Shown here: positions 10,158 to 18,281 of the stretch, in pieces
How the letters are laid out: each line of letters opens with the position of its first letter
Position numbering within the stretch: position 1 is the stretch's first letter
Origin: a virus
Strand: one strand, 5' to 3'
DNA: 50,419 nucleotides
IMG/VR virus record: IMGVR_UViG_3300042356_000196
Coordinates: 1-50,419 of that record
Notes under the pieces: generated by a model
The model's input: the letters and a program-made list of their open reading frames with translations, nothing else
What the model was told of the DNA's origin: nothing
Databases searched by the model: none
Program-made: the position numbers and the translations under genes

Positions 10158-10182
10158 AAAAAAGGCACTAATAAATAGTGCC
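10158..10182 (-). terminator. Rho-independent terminator
   Basis: On the minus strand GGCACTA, a 5-base loop and TAGTGCC form a perfect 7 bp stem followed by six T. It lies just after the 94-residue gene and before the tail operon start. Confidence 0.85.
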
Positions 10183-10208
10183 TAGTTTTGTAGAGTGGTT
10201 AACTAATG

Positions 10209-10493
10209 TTATGCTAAAGCAATCTGTGATACAGCAACTGGAGGAGCTACTGTATAAACAGGCTTAGTCCAAGCTGTTGACAAAGCTGCCTCAATTTGAT
10301 TCTGAACAAAGTCACGGAAATCATCATTAGCAACTGATGCGTGAGTAATAGTCAAAATATCGCCAGCTGAATTTCCTGCTGCATATTGAATAGTAGTTGA
10401 TGTAGCTGAAGCTTGCTCAACAATAATAACTCCTGTAATAGATACTAATTGAAAAGTACTACCAGAAATAGGGAATTTTAAAAATTTTTCCAT
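10209..10493 (-). CDS. Small virion-associated protein of unknown function
   Basis: 94 residues from the ATG at 10491-10493 (MEKFLKFPISGSTFQLVS). A longer frame starting at a TTG (10607) is possible but would read through a terminator hairpin and a promoter. Composition is Ala/Thr/Ser-rich with little Cys or charge, as in small capsid-decoration or fibre proteins. It has its own upstream TATATTTG box and a downstream terminator, so it is a single-gene unit between capsid and tail operons. Decoration role is inferred. Confidence 0.75.
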   Translation of the reverse strand: MEKFLKFPISGSTFQLVSITGVIIVEQASATSTTIQYAAGNSAGDILTITHASVANDDFRDFVQNQIEAALSTAWTKPVYTVAPPVAVSQIALA

Positions 10494-10523
10494 TTTGTAA
10501 AAAATTAATGGGTTAATAAAGTA

Positions 10524-10531
10524 CAAATATA
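10524..10531 (-). promoter_or_regulatory. -7 box TATATTTG for the 94-residue gene
   Basis: TATATTTG on the minus strand, about 30 bases before the ATG at 10493 and immediately after the T-tract of a terminator. No clear -33 TTTG. Confidence 0.5.
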
Positions 10532-10534
10532 AGT

Positions 10535-10562
10535 AAAAAAAGGCAGACGATTTTCGACTACC
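10535..10562 (-). terminator. Terminator hairpin between two promoter boxes
   Basis: Minus-strand RNA can pair GGUAG-U-CGA with UCG-U-CUGCC (one U.U mismatch, one G.U) around an AAA loop, followed by seven U. It ends transcription of the 254-residue gene. It also lies between boxes at 10605 and 10524, so RNA from the upstream box would be only about 60 nt long. Confidence 0.7.
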
Positions 10563-10604
10563 TTTTTCTTTACCTAAACAACTATGTGAATACTTTATGC
10601 TGTG

Positions 10605-10612
10605 CAAATATA
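10605..10612 (-). promoter_or_regulatory. -7 box TATATTTG before a short terminated transcript
   Basis: TATATTTG on the minus strand, overlapping the end of the 254-residue gene. RNA begun here would meet the hairpin at 10535-10562 after about 60 nt unless read through. Confidence 0.35.
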
Positions 10613-11377
10613 TTAATTTTCAGAGAACTCTTTCTCTAAATACTTATAAAATTCAACACCTTCATTAGATTTTAACCAAGTCATAAACACATCTTCTTTT
10701 CGTTCACCAAATGGAACTGTAAGAATCTTCTTTTTGTTGTTACTTAAGTTATAGTGGATATCCTTCCCAGCTCTGAACGTGATGTACCCTTCCTTAAATG
10801 CTCGTGACGAGAAGTCATTTACACTAATGTCTGGATCATCAACAGCATCCAAGAACTCTTCTGGATAGTTTTTAGCAAATAATAAAATGTCGTGCTTAAT
10901 CTCAGATGATGCCATCTTATCTGGATCCATACCTAAATGCACACGAGAAATTGCCTTCATTACCTCTAGATCTAAACCTCTTGCAGTGATTAATGCATCA
11001 ACTTCTAAGTTTAAATCTCTAACTCTATCTTCAGCAATTTTCTGTGGATCAAATTCATAGAATAACGTACCGCCATTAGCTAAATTATCAGGATGTATAT
11101 CCATAAATTTCTGAAGTAATGGATTATTTTTAGGTATAGTAATTTTACCATCTTCCATTACAATTGGCTCAAGTATGGCAGTTCCATCCTGCTCATCCTC
11201 AAATATTGATCGTTGATTTCTTGAATAACGAAGTGCTCGGTTAATTCCTTTCTCCTCGTCAAAGTGAAGCAACTGTCGTCGCTTATTGCTTCTTGATTGA
11301 ACAAAGAAGCTTACTGGTGTCTTTGCTTGTTTAAGGATATAAACCCTATCCTTAGAGGTTCTCTCTTGTGTTTTCAT
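10613..11377 (-). CDS. Conserved phage protein downstream of capsid gene
   Basis: 254 residues, charged and mostly helical. The first ~60 residues are basic (SNKRRQLLHFDEEKGINRAL); the middle contains NPLLQKFMDIHPDN, GGTLFYEFD and a long helix (RVRDLNLEVDALITARGLDL). This layout recurs in proteins encoded beside the major capsid gene of marine and Bacteroidota phages. No enzymatic motif is seen. The gene lies between the capsid terminator (11401-11433) and its own terminator. A capsid-interior or DNA-binding role is possible but unproven. Confidence 0.75.
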   Translation of the reverse strand: MKTQERTSKDRVYILKQAKTPVSFFVQSRSNKRRQLLHFDEEKGINRALRYSRNQRSIFEDEQDGTAILEPIVMEDGKITIPKNNPLLQKFMDIHPDNLANGGTLFYEFDPQKIAEDRVRDLNLEVDALITARGLDLEVMKAISRVHLGMDPDKMASSEIKHDILLFAKNYPEEFLDAVDDPDISVNDFSSRAFKEGYITFRAGKDIHYNLSNNKKKILTVPFGERKEDVFMTWLKSNEGVEFYKYLEKEFSEN

Positions 11378-11400
11378 TGTACTTAATTTAAATTTAAAAT

Positions 11401-11433
11401 AAAAAAAGAGAGGGAGTATCTCATCCCTCTCTT
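11401..11433 (-). terminator. Strong terminator after the major capsid gene
   Basis: Minus strand: AAGAGAGGGA pairs with TCCCTCTCTT (10 bp) around an 8-base loop, followed by a T-run. It lies 8 bases past the capsid stop codon. Confidence 0.9.
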
Positions 11434-11440
11434 AAGTGTA

Positions 11441-12841
11441 TTAGTCTTTGAACAATACGAAGTTGTTTGCTCCAAGTGTACAAAGTGCACGCTCAGACAA
11501 GAAGTTAACTTGCATTGCATCCAAGTCGCTAGTAGCAGCACCACCAGCAGAACCTGTAACCCAAGTTTTCATCTTACGGTTTTCAGCTTCGTTTGCACGG
11601 TAACGAACGTGTAAGAATGGTCGCTTCGCGTTTTTACCCATTACTTGGTCATATACTGACATAGTACCAGCAGGGATAAGAACACCGTTTACAGCACCAC
11701 CAACGATACCTCCACGAAGAGCAGCATCATTTAAGTACTTCCAGTCAGACTTATAAAAGTCATAACCACGACGGAAAGAAGTGAACCCTAAGTTAAGAGC
11801 CATATCTTTATCGTTGTCAAATAGACCGTAAGAAGTACCACCAACTCCGTAAGAGTTTTGTGCAGCTAACATATCATCGATATCGAAAGAGAACTCACGG
11901 TTAACGAACAATACATTCTCAGCGATAGCACCTTGCTTGTCAAGACGAGCAACGATATCATCGAATTCACCTAATGTACCTGGATTACCTCCTGACCATA
12001 CATTACCACGATCTTCGATAGCATCGAATAAACCTTGAGTACCAGAGTTAGTACCTAATGCTGATGCAGCAACACCTGAAGATGCTTCAGTTGGAACATG
12101 CTCAATCATCATCATTTCAAGGTAGTCCTCAAAACGTAGACGAGTCTCATGCTCAGCTTTAACATACCAAAGGTATCCTGTAGCTCCATTTTCAGTAGTT
12201 ACTTCAACCCATCCAATTTGAGCCATATCTGATCCAGATACTTCAAACTTATCCTTGATGATAACAGGTTTAACTTCGAAGATATCATCTACTGGGTCAA
12301 GTGAACCACTCATTCCAGTTGATCCTTTTTGGAACTCAGAACCGTATACAAATGCAGTAATATCATTATTACCAGAATCTGTAATAGTACCACCAGAAGT
12401 AGTATAGTATGCAACAGTAAATGTTAAACCAGATACAGCTGTGATATAAGCCTTATCAGATTGGTTAGCAACATTAGATGATAAAAATACTGTTTGACCA
12501 ACTCGGAAGTTACATTCAGTAATACCTGCATCAGCAACAGTTAATGTAGCAGTATCGTTACCAGCAACATAAGCAATTGAACATGCAGCATACTTAGTAT
12601 GCAAACGTCCTTGTTCTGCCCACTTGATCAAGTCAGATGCAGAAGGAATTTCTGCACTTACGTTACGCAAGAAAGAAGCGATTGAACGGTTACCGTAACG
12701 CTCGAATTCAGCTTCGTAAGTGTCAGGTAAATACTGATTTAAGAAGTTGAATTGGTTACTTCCTAAATAGTTAGTAGGTAGGGTTGTTTTAACCGAACTC
12801 GGTTGTAAGTCAAACCCTGGGGTGTTTAATGAACCAGCCAT
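11441..12841 (-). CDS. Major capsid protein (HK97 fold, crAss-like)
   Basis: 466 residues. The sequence matches crAss-like major capsid proteins: an N-terminal arm with LPDTYEAEFERYGNRSIASF, a segment of VIIKDKFEVSGSDMAQIGW type, a long backbone helix with AEHETRLRFEDYLEMMMIEH, and a C-terminal part with GAVNGVLIPAG and RPFLHVRYRANEAENRKMK. It is preceded by an acidic scaffold-like gene 12 bases upstream and followed by a strong terminator, consistent with high expression. An Ala/Thr-rich insertion near residues 90-170 could be a surface domain. Confidence 0.93.
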   Translation of the reverse strand: MAGSLNTPGFDLQPSSVKTTLPTNYLGSNQFNFLNQYLPDTYEAEFERYGNRSIASFLRNVSAEIPSASDLIKWAEQGRLHTKYAACSIAYVAGNDTATLTVADAGITECNFRVGQTVFLSSNVANQSDKAYITAVSGLTFTVAYYTTSGGTITDSGNNDITAFVYGSEFQKGSTGMSGSLDPVDDIFEVKPVIIKDKFEVSGSDMAQIGWVEVTTENGATGYLWYVKAEHETRLRFEDYLEMMMIEHVPTEASSGVAASALGTNSGTQGLFDAIEDRGNVWSGGNPGTLGEFDDIVARLDKQGAIAENVLFVNREFSFDIDDMLAAQNSYGVGGTSYGLFDNDKDMALNLGFTSFRRGYDFYKSDWKYLNDAALRGGIVGGAVNGVLIPAGTMSVYDQVMGKNAKRPFLHVRYRANEAENRKMKTWVTGSAGGAATSDLDAMQVNFLSERALCTLGANNFVLFKD

Positions 12842-12853
12842 TTTGTTTTAGTT

Positions 12854-13939
12854 TTAACGTTTTTTAATCTTTAATCTACCATCGTAGCCCTCCTCTACTA
12901 CTCTGATCTGTAGACCCTCTTTCGGTGTTGCAGGAGCAGACTTTCGAACCATGTTAATGTTCTTAGACTCCTTCTCAAACTCCGTTACAGCATCAGATTT
13001 TCCTTTTTCATAGAAAAACTTAGCCGTCTTATCAGGGTCCATAGCCATTGCAATTGCTTTATGGAATCCTTCAGCGTCTTTGATATATCCACTGTCATCT
13101 AAAAACTTACTAATGAAGTTATTTAGGTTTGACTGTCTGGACTTAATCTCCTCAGCTTCTCCTGGCTTGTAGACAACTTTTGTGTTCTCATCTAAATTAA
13201 ATCCGAAACCTTCGAACTTTGAGAACAACTCCTCTGTCTTTTGCTGGAAGAATTGAGACTTCTTCTGATTCTCCTCCATTAAAGCAGACTCGGACTGCTT
13301 ATATGCTTTGTAAGACTCGTAAGCATCTTTATCCTCTTGCGGAACAAAGCTTTCTCTTGACTCAAGAGGAACCTTGTACTGTTCCTTAAGACTGTTAAAG
13401 TACTCCTTCGCCTTCTTCAGCTCTTGTTTTTTCTGTAGCTTCTTCTGTTTAATTTCTTTGTCGTCATCAAGATCCTCGTCGTACTCGTACATACTCATCT
13501 TGTAATCGATGTCTTCATCGTCATCACCGTTCTCACGGTAGAAGTCAGCTAACAGTCGGTCAGGGTTTTCGGAATCTAAATCTCTGTTGATCTTTAGAAA
13601 GTCCTCTAGTCCTCGACCTGTTTCTTTTTTATATTTACGGAAGGCAGCAACGTCCTCTTCTAACTCTTCTTGAACAACTCGCTCTTGAAATAAATCATCG
13701 ATAGAGTTAACTTCCTTTCCGTATTTTGTTCTGATGTGGTTTACAACCACTTCGTCGTCAATATTATATGCAGCTGTGTTCTCTTCTTGGCTAAGATCTA
13801 TCTGTGGAGTTTCCTCTACTGATGTCTCGCTAGTCTGTTCAGCTACCTCTTTTTCATGCTGCTCTACTAACTGAGTCTCTAACTCAACTAGTGACTTTTC
13901 TTCAAAGTCAACAGCTCGTACTTTAAATTCCCCTTCCAT
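12854..13939 (-). CDS. Acidic coiled-coil capsid scaffold-like protein
   Basis: 361 residues, strongly acidic in the first half (DSENPDRLLADFYRENGDDD) with a Lys/Glu-rich coiled coil near residues 165-240 and a basic C-terminus ending RLKIKKR. Acidic N-terminus, coiled coil and basic capsid-binding tail are typical of phage scaffolding proteins, and the gene lies directly upstream of the major capsid gene. No protease is visible nearby. Role inferred from composition and position. Confidence 0.8.
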   Translation of the reverse strand: MEGEFKVRAVDFEEKSLVELETQLVEQHEKEVAEQTSETSVEETPQIDLSQEENTAAYNIDDEVVVNHIRTKYGKEVNSIDDLFQERVVQEELEEDVAAFRKYKKETGRGLEDFLKINRDLDSENPDRLLADFYRENGDDDEDIDYKMSMYEYDEDLDDDKEIKQKKLQKKQELKKAKEYFNSLKEQYKVPLESRESFVPQEDKDAYESYKAYKQSESALMEENQKKSQFFQQKTEELFSKFEGFGFNLDENTKVVYKPGEAEEIKSRQSNLNNFISKFLDDSGYIKDAEGFHKAIAMAMDPDKTAKFFYEKGKSDAVTEFEKESKNINMVRKSAPATPKEGLQIRVVEEGYDGRLKIKKR

Positions 13940-13978
13940 TATATTAGATTTTAATTGATTACAAAATTAGTTAATTTT

Positions 13979-14095
13979 TTAATATAGACTTTTAAGTCTT
14001 TTAATGATGCTTGGCATCTTAGGCTTTGGTGCTTTTGGAACCCTAACTTTAGGAACCTTTGGCGACTTCGGTTTTGGTACTTTTATACTTTTCAT
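13979..14095 (-). CDS. 38-residue Lys/Pro-repeat basic protein
   Basis: Starts MKSIKVPKPKSPKVPKVR and contains repeated VPK and PKP units, with about 13 Lys/Arg in 38 residues. Its ATG overlaps the TGA of the preceding gene (ATGA), which strongly supports a real, translationally coupled gene. The downstream 39 bases before the scaffold start are non-coding. Such a peptide could bind DNA or capsid interior; no homologue is recognised. Confidence 0.7.
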   Translation of the reverse strand: MKSIKVPKPKSPKVPKVRVPKAPKPKMPSIIKRLKSLY

Positions 14096-14394
14096 GATCC
14101 TTTAACCCATTTCTTACTTGGTGATGCAGTCTTGCTTGGACTCCACTTAATTTTATCGGCCCAGTACGCTGCTGACATCTTACCCTTAGCTATGTTCTTA
14201 GCGTGTCTGCTTTTAAAAGCCTCTCGCTGACCAGTAGTCTGATTAGTCTTTACACCTTGCTGGCCGAAACGTATCGTCTTAACTTGATCCCCTTCTTTAG
14301 CCACAACAATATGCGACTTAGTCGGGTGACTAGGAGTTCTTTTTGGCTTGTTGAATCCTTCAACTCCAGCTCGTGCTAATCTTGAGTCTTTCAT
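14092..14394 (-). CDS. Conserved basic phage protein (GQQGV / AAYWADKIKW family)
   Basis: 100 residues, pI high. Diagnostic motifs are GFNKPKRTPSHPTKSHIV, KTIRFGQQGV, FKSRHAKNI and MSAAYWADKIKW. This family recurs in crAss-like phages, other phages and large DNA viruses; its biochemical function is not known to me. Both ends overlap neighbours by 4 bases (ATGA). It belongs to the chain of small basic proteins between portal and scaffold, suggesting a virion component. Confidence 0.85.
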   Translation of the reverse strand: MKDSRLARAGVEGFNKPKRTPSHPTKSHIVVAKEGDQVKTIRFGQQGVKTNQTTGQREAFKSRHAKNIAKGKMSAAYWADKIKWSPSKTASPSKKWVKGS

Positions 14395-14840
14395 TTCTTC
14401 TTAGCTGTTTTTTTTACTTGCTTGAAATCTTTAGACTGGGTATATAACAATCCTTGTTTTTTATCAGATCTATAATTTTTCATTGCTTCTTTTCTATCTT
14501 CTCCTTTTTTCCAAGATCCAGCTGCAAATTTTTCAGCTTTTTTTGCAGATCTAAAACCAAATACTTCATCTCTTTTTTTAGCTTCTTTATAAGAAGCCAT
14601 TCTATCTTCTGATTGACCTAAATCAGTCCATGAACCATCTTTATTTGGAAATATTGTTGGATTTACAGCGTATTTACTTCTTCCTTTACCTTCTCCACCA
14701 CCCCATTCCATGACATGTGTAGATTGTGTCCCATTTTGATTTTGTCTTGATGTAGACCTAATTGATTGAGCAGTTTTTTTTCTATTAGATGTAATAACAC
14801 CATTGTTAGATTTTTTTGTATTTCTTTTTGGAGTCAACAT
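14391..14840 (-). CDS. Basic phage protein of unknown function
   Basis: 149 residues, rich in Lys, Ser and Gln. Features: N-terminal KRNTKKSNNGVITSNRKK, a Gly-rich EWGGGEGKGRSKYAV and a central NPTIFPNKDGSW. The C-terminus ends with KKTAKKK. Overlaps the next gene by 4 bases. Codon use is more AT-rich than in the portal gene. Probably a virion-internal or DNA-associated protein, by context only. Confidence 0.75.
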   Translation of the reverse strand: MLTPKRNTKKSNNGVITSNRKKTAQSIRSTSRQNQNGTQSTHVMEWGGGEGKGRSKYAVNPTIFPNKDGSWTDLGQSEDRMASYKEAKKRDEVFGFRSAKKAEKFAAGSWKKGEDRKEAMKNYRSDKKQGLLYTQSKDFKQVKKTAKKK

Positions 14841-14845
14841 AATGT

Positions 14846-14992
14846 CTATTTCTTCTTAGCTGTTTGTGCTGACTTCTTAAATGCACTATCTTTAGGAGCA
14901 CCTTTAGCACCTGGCTTGCGCATAGTCTCACCTGAACCCTGCTCAATACGCTTTCTTTTAGCGTGAATGTTTGCATACAATCCTTTTGCCAT
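14846..14992 (-). CDS. 48-residue conserved basic protein (MAKGLYANIHAKRKRI type)
   Basis: The sequence MAKGLYANIHAKRKRIEQGS, then GETMRKPGAKGAP, is a recognisable small family in phages and large DNA viruses. About one third of residues are Lys or Arg. It lies 3 bases after the 210-residue gene and 5 bases before the 149-residue gene. Function is unknown; a virion DNA-condensing or structural peptide is plausible. Confidence 0.85.
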   Translation of the reverse strand: MAKGLYANIHAKRKRIEQGSGETMRKPGAKGAPKDSAFKKSAQTAKKK

Positions 14993-14995
14993 AAC

Positions 14996-15628
14996 TTATT
15001 TATTATCGTAAAACATTAAGTAAGAGTCTTCTGTACTCCACTTCTCAAATCCTTCACAGTTGAAGTATGTGTCATTCACCAAGTAGTCTGGCTTCTCAGG
15101 GAATGGCTTAGTAACAAATGACGGCTCAGACCACTTAACTCTGTTGTTAGGCTGTAGTGCTATCTGACCGTTGTCAAGTAATATAATATGATGTGACTTA
15201 TGCTCTAGCGGATCTTCAGCTAAAGTAATGTCTGTATTTATGTCGTTAGACCCCCAGTTAATTGTAGCGTAGTAACTACCCTTATACCAGTTCCTGTCTT
15301 TCATGTACACATCAACAGGAGTGTCGTACACATAAGAAAGCTGAGTGATTGTGAATCTATAAGAGAAACAGTTCCATATCTGTAGGACGTGGAACGGTAG
15401 ATCTATTTCAGGTAGTTTAGGCTCAGTCAACAACGCATGACTTGGTAACTTGTCACGCATAACTCCGTTATCTAAAAGTACCTGAAACAATGCTGCCTGC
15501 CCAGGCATACATCTAACAGATATCACAACGCCTTCAGTAAACTCTCCGAATCCTTTTTTAAATTGGTACATATACTCGTTCCTAACGAATACTTTTAAAG
15601 GAAAAAAGTTATGCTCTATATAAGCCAT
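14996..15628 (-). CDS. Conserved phage protein (HNFFPLKVFV family)
   Basis: 210 residues. The N-terminal HNFFPLKVFVRNEYMYQF, the central FTITQLSYVYDTPVDVYMKD and the segment HIILLDNGQIALQPNNRV with KWSEPSF are characteristic of a protein common in marine and Bacteroidota phages near the portal gene. Mostly beta. Its start overlaps the previous stop by one base (TAATG). No function is established that I know of. Confidence 0.85.
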   Translation of the reverse strand: MAYIEHNFFPLKVFVRNEYMYQFKKGFGEFTEGVVISVRCMPGQAALFQVLLDNGVMRDKLPSHALLTEPKLPEIDLPFHVLQIWNCFSYRFTITQLSYVYDTPVDVYMKDRNWYKGSYYATINWGSNDINTDITLAEDPLEHKSHHIILLDNGQIALQPNNRVKWSEPSFVTKPFPEKPDYLVNDTYFNCEGFEKWSTEDSYLMFYDNK

Positions 15629-15843
15629 TACAATTTTTTACGCTTGTCCTTTACTCTTTTTGTAATAGGAATAGAAACTGATAAATTAATATCTGTCTCA
15701 GGCTTATATCCAGTCCCTGCACTCTGACTAACATCTAAAGTTACAGGACCTTTGCTTACTGATACACCATAGTTAACATCAAATCCAGACTTTCCAGCAG
15801 TACCAGATAAGTAAGGATTTATTTTTGCTTTATTCTTTCTCAT
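15628..15843 (-). CDS. Small beta-rich protein of unknown function
   Basis: 71 residues with alternating hydrophobic/polar pattern (GFDVNYGVSVSKGPVTLDVS, then INLSVSIPITKR) and basic ends. The pattern suggests a small beta barrel or hairpin. It lies 2 bases after the portal gene and overlaps the next gene by one base. No family recognised. Confidence 0.7.
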   Translation of the reverse strand: MRKNKAKINPYLSGTAGKSGFDVNYGVSVSKGPVTLDVSQSAGTGYKPETDINLSVSIPITKRVKDKRKKL

Positions 15844-15845
15844 AA

Positions 15846-18281
15846 TTATCTAGGTTCAAATGATTCCATATCAAAATCTCCAAGTGAGTCCTCTGTACTC
15901 TCAAACTTAACTGGAGGAAGATTATTCTTACGCTGATTAATAAGTTCTGACTGACGTTCTGCCTGTAGATCCACACGCTTGTCCTTAGCCTTTTCTTTCT
16001 CCTTCTCACGCTTCATTAATCCATCAGTCTCAATGCCTTTAAGCTGCATGTTATACTCGAACTCAAGAGCCATAAGCTCTTTCTTCTTGTCAACCTCAAA
16101 CTGCATTCTTTGCATATCTAGCTGCGCTTCGTTCTGCTTAATAGCAATCTTAGACTGAGCCTCAATCTGAGCAGTCTGCTGTTTCTGAGCTGCGGCTGCT
16201 TCTTGTGACTGCATGTTGATCTGCATCTGCATCTGCTGCTGCATATCTTCACGCTCCTGCTGTTTCTGAACCTTGCGTCTGCGCTTAACCTTAAGCATCT
16301 CGTTAGCAAGCTTCAAGTTCTTAATCATTCGGATATCTATAGCGTCCTCAAGATCAATCTGATCTCTACCTAATGACACCTGGATGTTTGCCTCAAGCTG
16401 TTGTTTTTCTTCAGCATCTGGTGCGACATCTATAAATATTCCAAAGGAGTGAAGGTATAGGTTCTTAATATCATCTAGAATAGCAAGGTTATACTTACCA
16501 ATCTGCATTGCAAACTCATCCTTAAAATCAGCGTACTGTAAAATATCTCCAATACGAAGTGACAAACACTCAGCAAGTCGCTTAGTAATCATCAAGCCTC
16601 CTTGAAGGATGTGACGTGTAGCAACGTTACTGTTAAGAGCAGCTAACTTCTGAACACCTAACAATGCGTTAGGGTCAGGAGAAGATCCATCACGAGCCTC
16701 ATTAAGACCTGTGACATCACGTATCATATTAAGGTTGTAATTGTAGTTATTTATAAGAGCAGCCATCTTACTCTGACCGCTGTTACTGTTAAGTTCTTGG
16801 ATAGGAACTCGTGCGTTGTTAAACTCACCGTCACCAGTGTAGCTTCTACCAATAACGGATCCTGTCTGGAAGTATAACTTAAGTGCATCCTCTGGGTTGT
16901 ATGCTGCGCCAGTACCAAGATCTACCTCAGCGATACCATCTGCATCAATAAATACCCCATCAGGAACTACTCGTGCCATTACCTGCTGTAGCTTCAAATG
17001 TGTAAGCTGAATCTGATCAGCAAAAGGAATCATTCGCTTAACTAACGACTGAATCTGTCCCTTGTACATACTCGGTGCAAACATTACATAGTTAGGTAAC
17101 GCCTTCTCTGTAGCTGCATCAGGACGAACCATGTTCTCAAGCATGTTCCACTTGATTACAGTGTTAGTACCTAACACAAGTACCCCCTCGTACCATACCT
17201 CCTTAGTAACATCAAGGCGTTCAAACATCTCGCTCTCTGACTCTGGGTTAAACGTCTCATCTCTACGGATTACTCGTTCACCACCATTCTCAAGGTACTT
17301 CTTCTTATATACGAATCGTTTCTCTGTCTTGTAGTTAAAATACAACAACGTAACTACTTCATCGTCAAATACATCGTCTTGGAAAGTTCTAATGATTGGG
17401 TAGTAGTTGTACCACGCAGATCCTGAATTCTTAATGTCTTTAAGTTCCTCGTCTGTAACTGCTGGGTTAATCTTACGAAGTTCAGTATAGTGAACTTGCT
17501 TAACTTCTCCCACATAGTATACGTCAGAAAAATCTGGCTTCTCTGTGTAACTGTAAATAAGTGCAGCAGGATCAACGTACTCAACTGCAACTCCAGATCC
17601 AATATTGAATGAGTGCTTAACAGATCCTATACCTATCTCAGTAAGATCTCTGTCTACTTGTGGCTTAACTACGTCACCGTAGTCATTCATCTCCAACAAA
17701 GTATTGATCGCAACCTCTTCAGCTATCTCAATAGCTGGCTTATACTTAAGCTGCATGTATAAAGAAAGCTCCTCATCATTCTCAGGAAGCTCGTCCTCTG
17801 GTACGTTAAACGCATCAATACCGAACTGATCCTTAGTCTGCTTCAAGAAGTCCTTAGCCAACATATCAGCCTCAACCATCTCTTGGAACAAGTTCTTCTT
17901 CTCTGCTGACGAAATATCTTGTGACTCTACCTTTAAGGCATACTCACGGTCAGCCATACCATTTACAACAATGTCAACAAACTTAGGTATAATTGGAACT
18001 GGCTTCCAGTCTAAGTTCATATAAGAAAGGTCACCATCAACAGCAAGCAAGTCCTTGTACATCTGTGTTGGCTGCATACCACGAGAGTAAAGTCTCAGTT
18101 TATGAAACTCTAAGTACTGATCGTAGTATCTACAGCTACCTGCGTTAACTCGCTTAAACCACTCACCCTCAATTGCCTTACCAACTCTAAGACCGTAGTC
18201 TTTAGTTTTTTTCTCTGCATCAGTTGCGTACTGGTTTGGGAATGGAGAGTTACTTATAATTACCGATGGTTTGCTATCCAT
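15846..18281 (-). CDS. Portal protein
   Basis: 811 residues. Size, position directly after the large terminase (TAATG overlap) and sequence mark it as the crAss-like portal: N-terminal YDQYLEFHKLRLYSRGMQPT, core segment MIPFADQIQLTHLKLQQVMA, and LNEARDGSSPDPNALLGVQK where portal proteins carry the clip-adjacent region. The last ~150 residues form a long Gln/Lys-rich coiled coil (QKQQEREDMQQQMQMQ), a barrel-like extension. It forms the dodecameric DNA-entry pore. Confidence 0.92.
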   Translation of the reverse strand: MDSKPSVIISNSPFPNQYATDAEKKTKDYGLRVGKAIEGEWFKRVNAGSCRYYDQYLEFHKLRLYSRGMQPTQMYKDLLAVDGDLSYMNLDWKPVPIIPKFVDIVVNGMADREYALKVESQDISSAEKKNLFQEMVEADMLAKDFLKQTKDQFGIDAFNVPEDELPENDEELSLYMQLKYKPAIEIAEEVAINTLLEMNDYGDVVKPQVDRDLTEIGIGSVKHSFNIGSGVAVEYVDPAALIYSYTEKPDFSDVYYVGEVKQVHYTELRKINPAVTDEELKDIKNSGSAWYNYYPIIRTFQDDVFDDEVVTLLYFNYKTEKRFVYKKKYLENGGERVIRRDETFNPESESEMFERLDVTKEVWYEGVLVLGTNTVIKWNMLENMVRPDAATEKALPNYVMFAPSMYKGQIQSLVKRMIPFADQIQLTHLKLQQVMARVVPDGVFIDADGIAEVDLGTGAAYNPEDALKLYFQTGSVIGRSYTGDGEFNNARVPIQELNSNSGQSKMAALINNYNYNLNMIRDVTGLNEARDGSSPDPNALLGVQKLAALNSNVATRHILQGGLMITKRLAECLSLRIGDILQYADFKDEFAMQIGKYNLAILDDIKNLYLHSFGIFIDVAPDAEEKQQLEANIQVSLGRDQIDLEDAIDIRMIKNLKLANEMLKVKRRRKVQKQQEREDMQQQMQMQINMQSQEAAAAQKQQTAQIEAQSKIAIKQNEAQLDMQRMQFEVDKKKELMALEFEYNMQLKGIETDGLMKREKEKEKAKDKRVDLQAERQSELINQRKNNLPPVKFESTEDSLGDFDMESFEPR

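Noticed and set aside
10494-10607. N-terminal extension of the 94-residue gene from a TTG
   Set aside because: It would read through a terminator stem and a second -7 box; the internal ATG gives a sensible protein.
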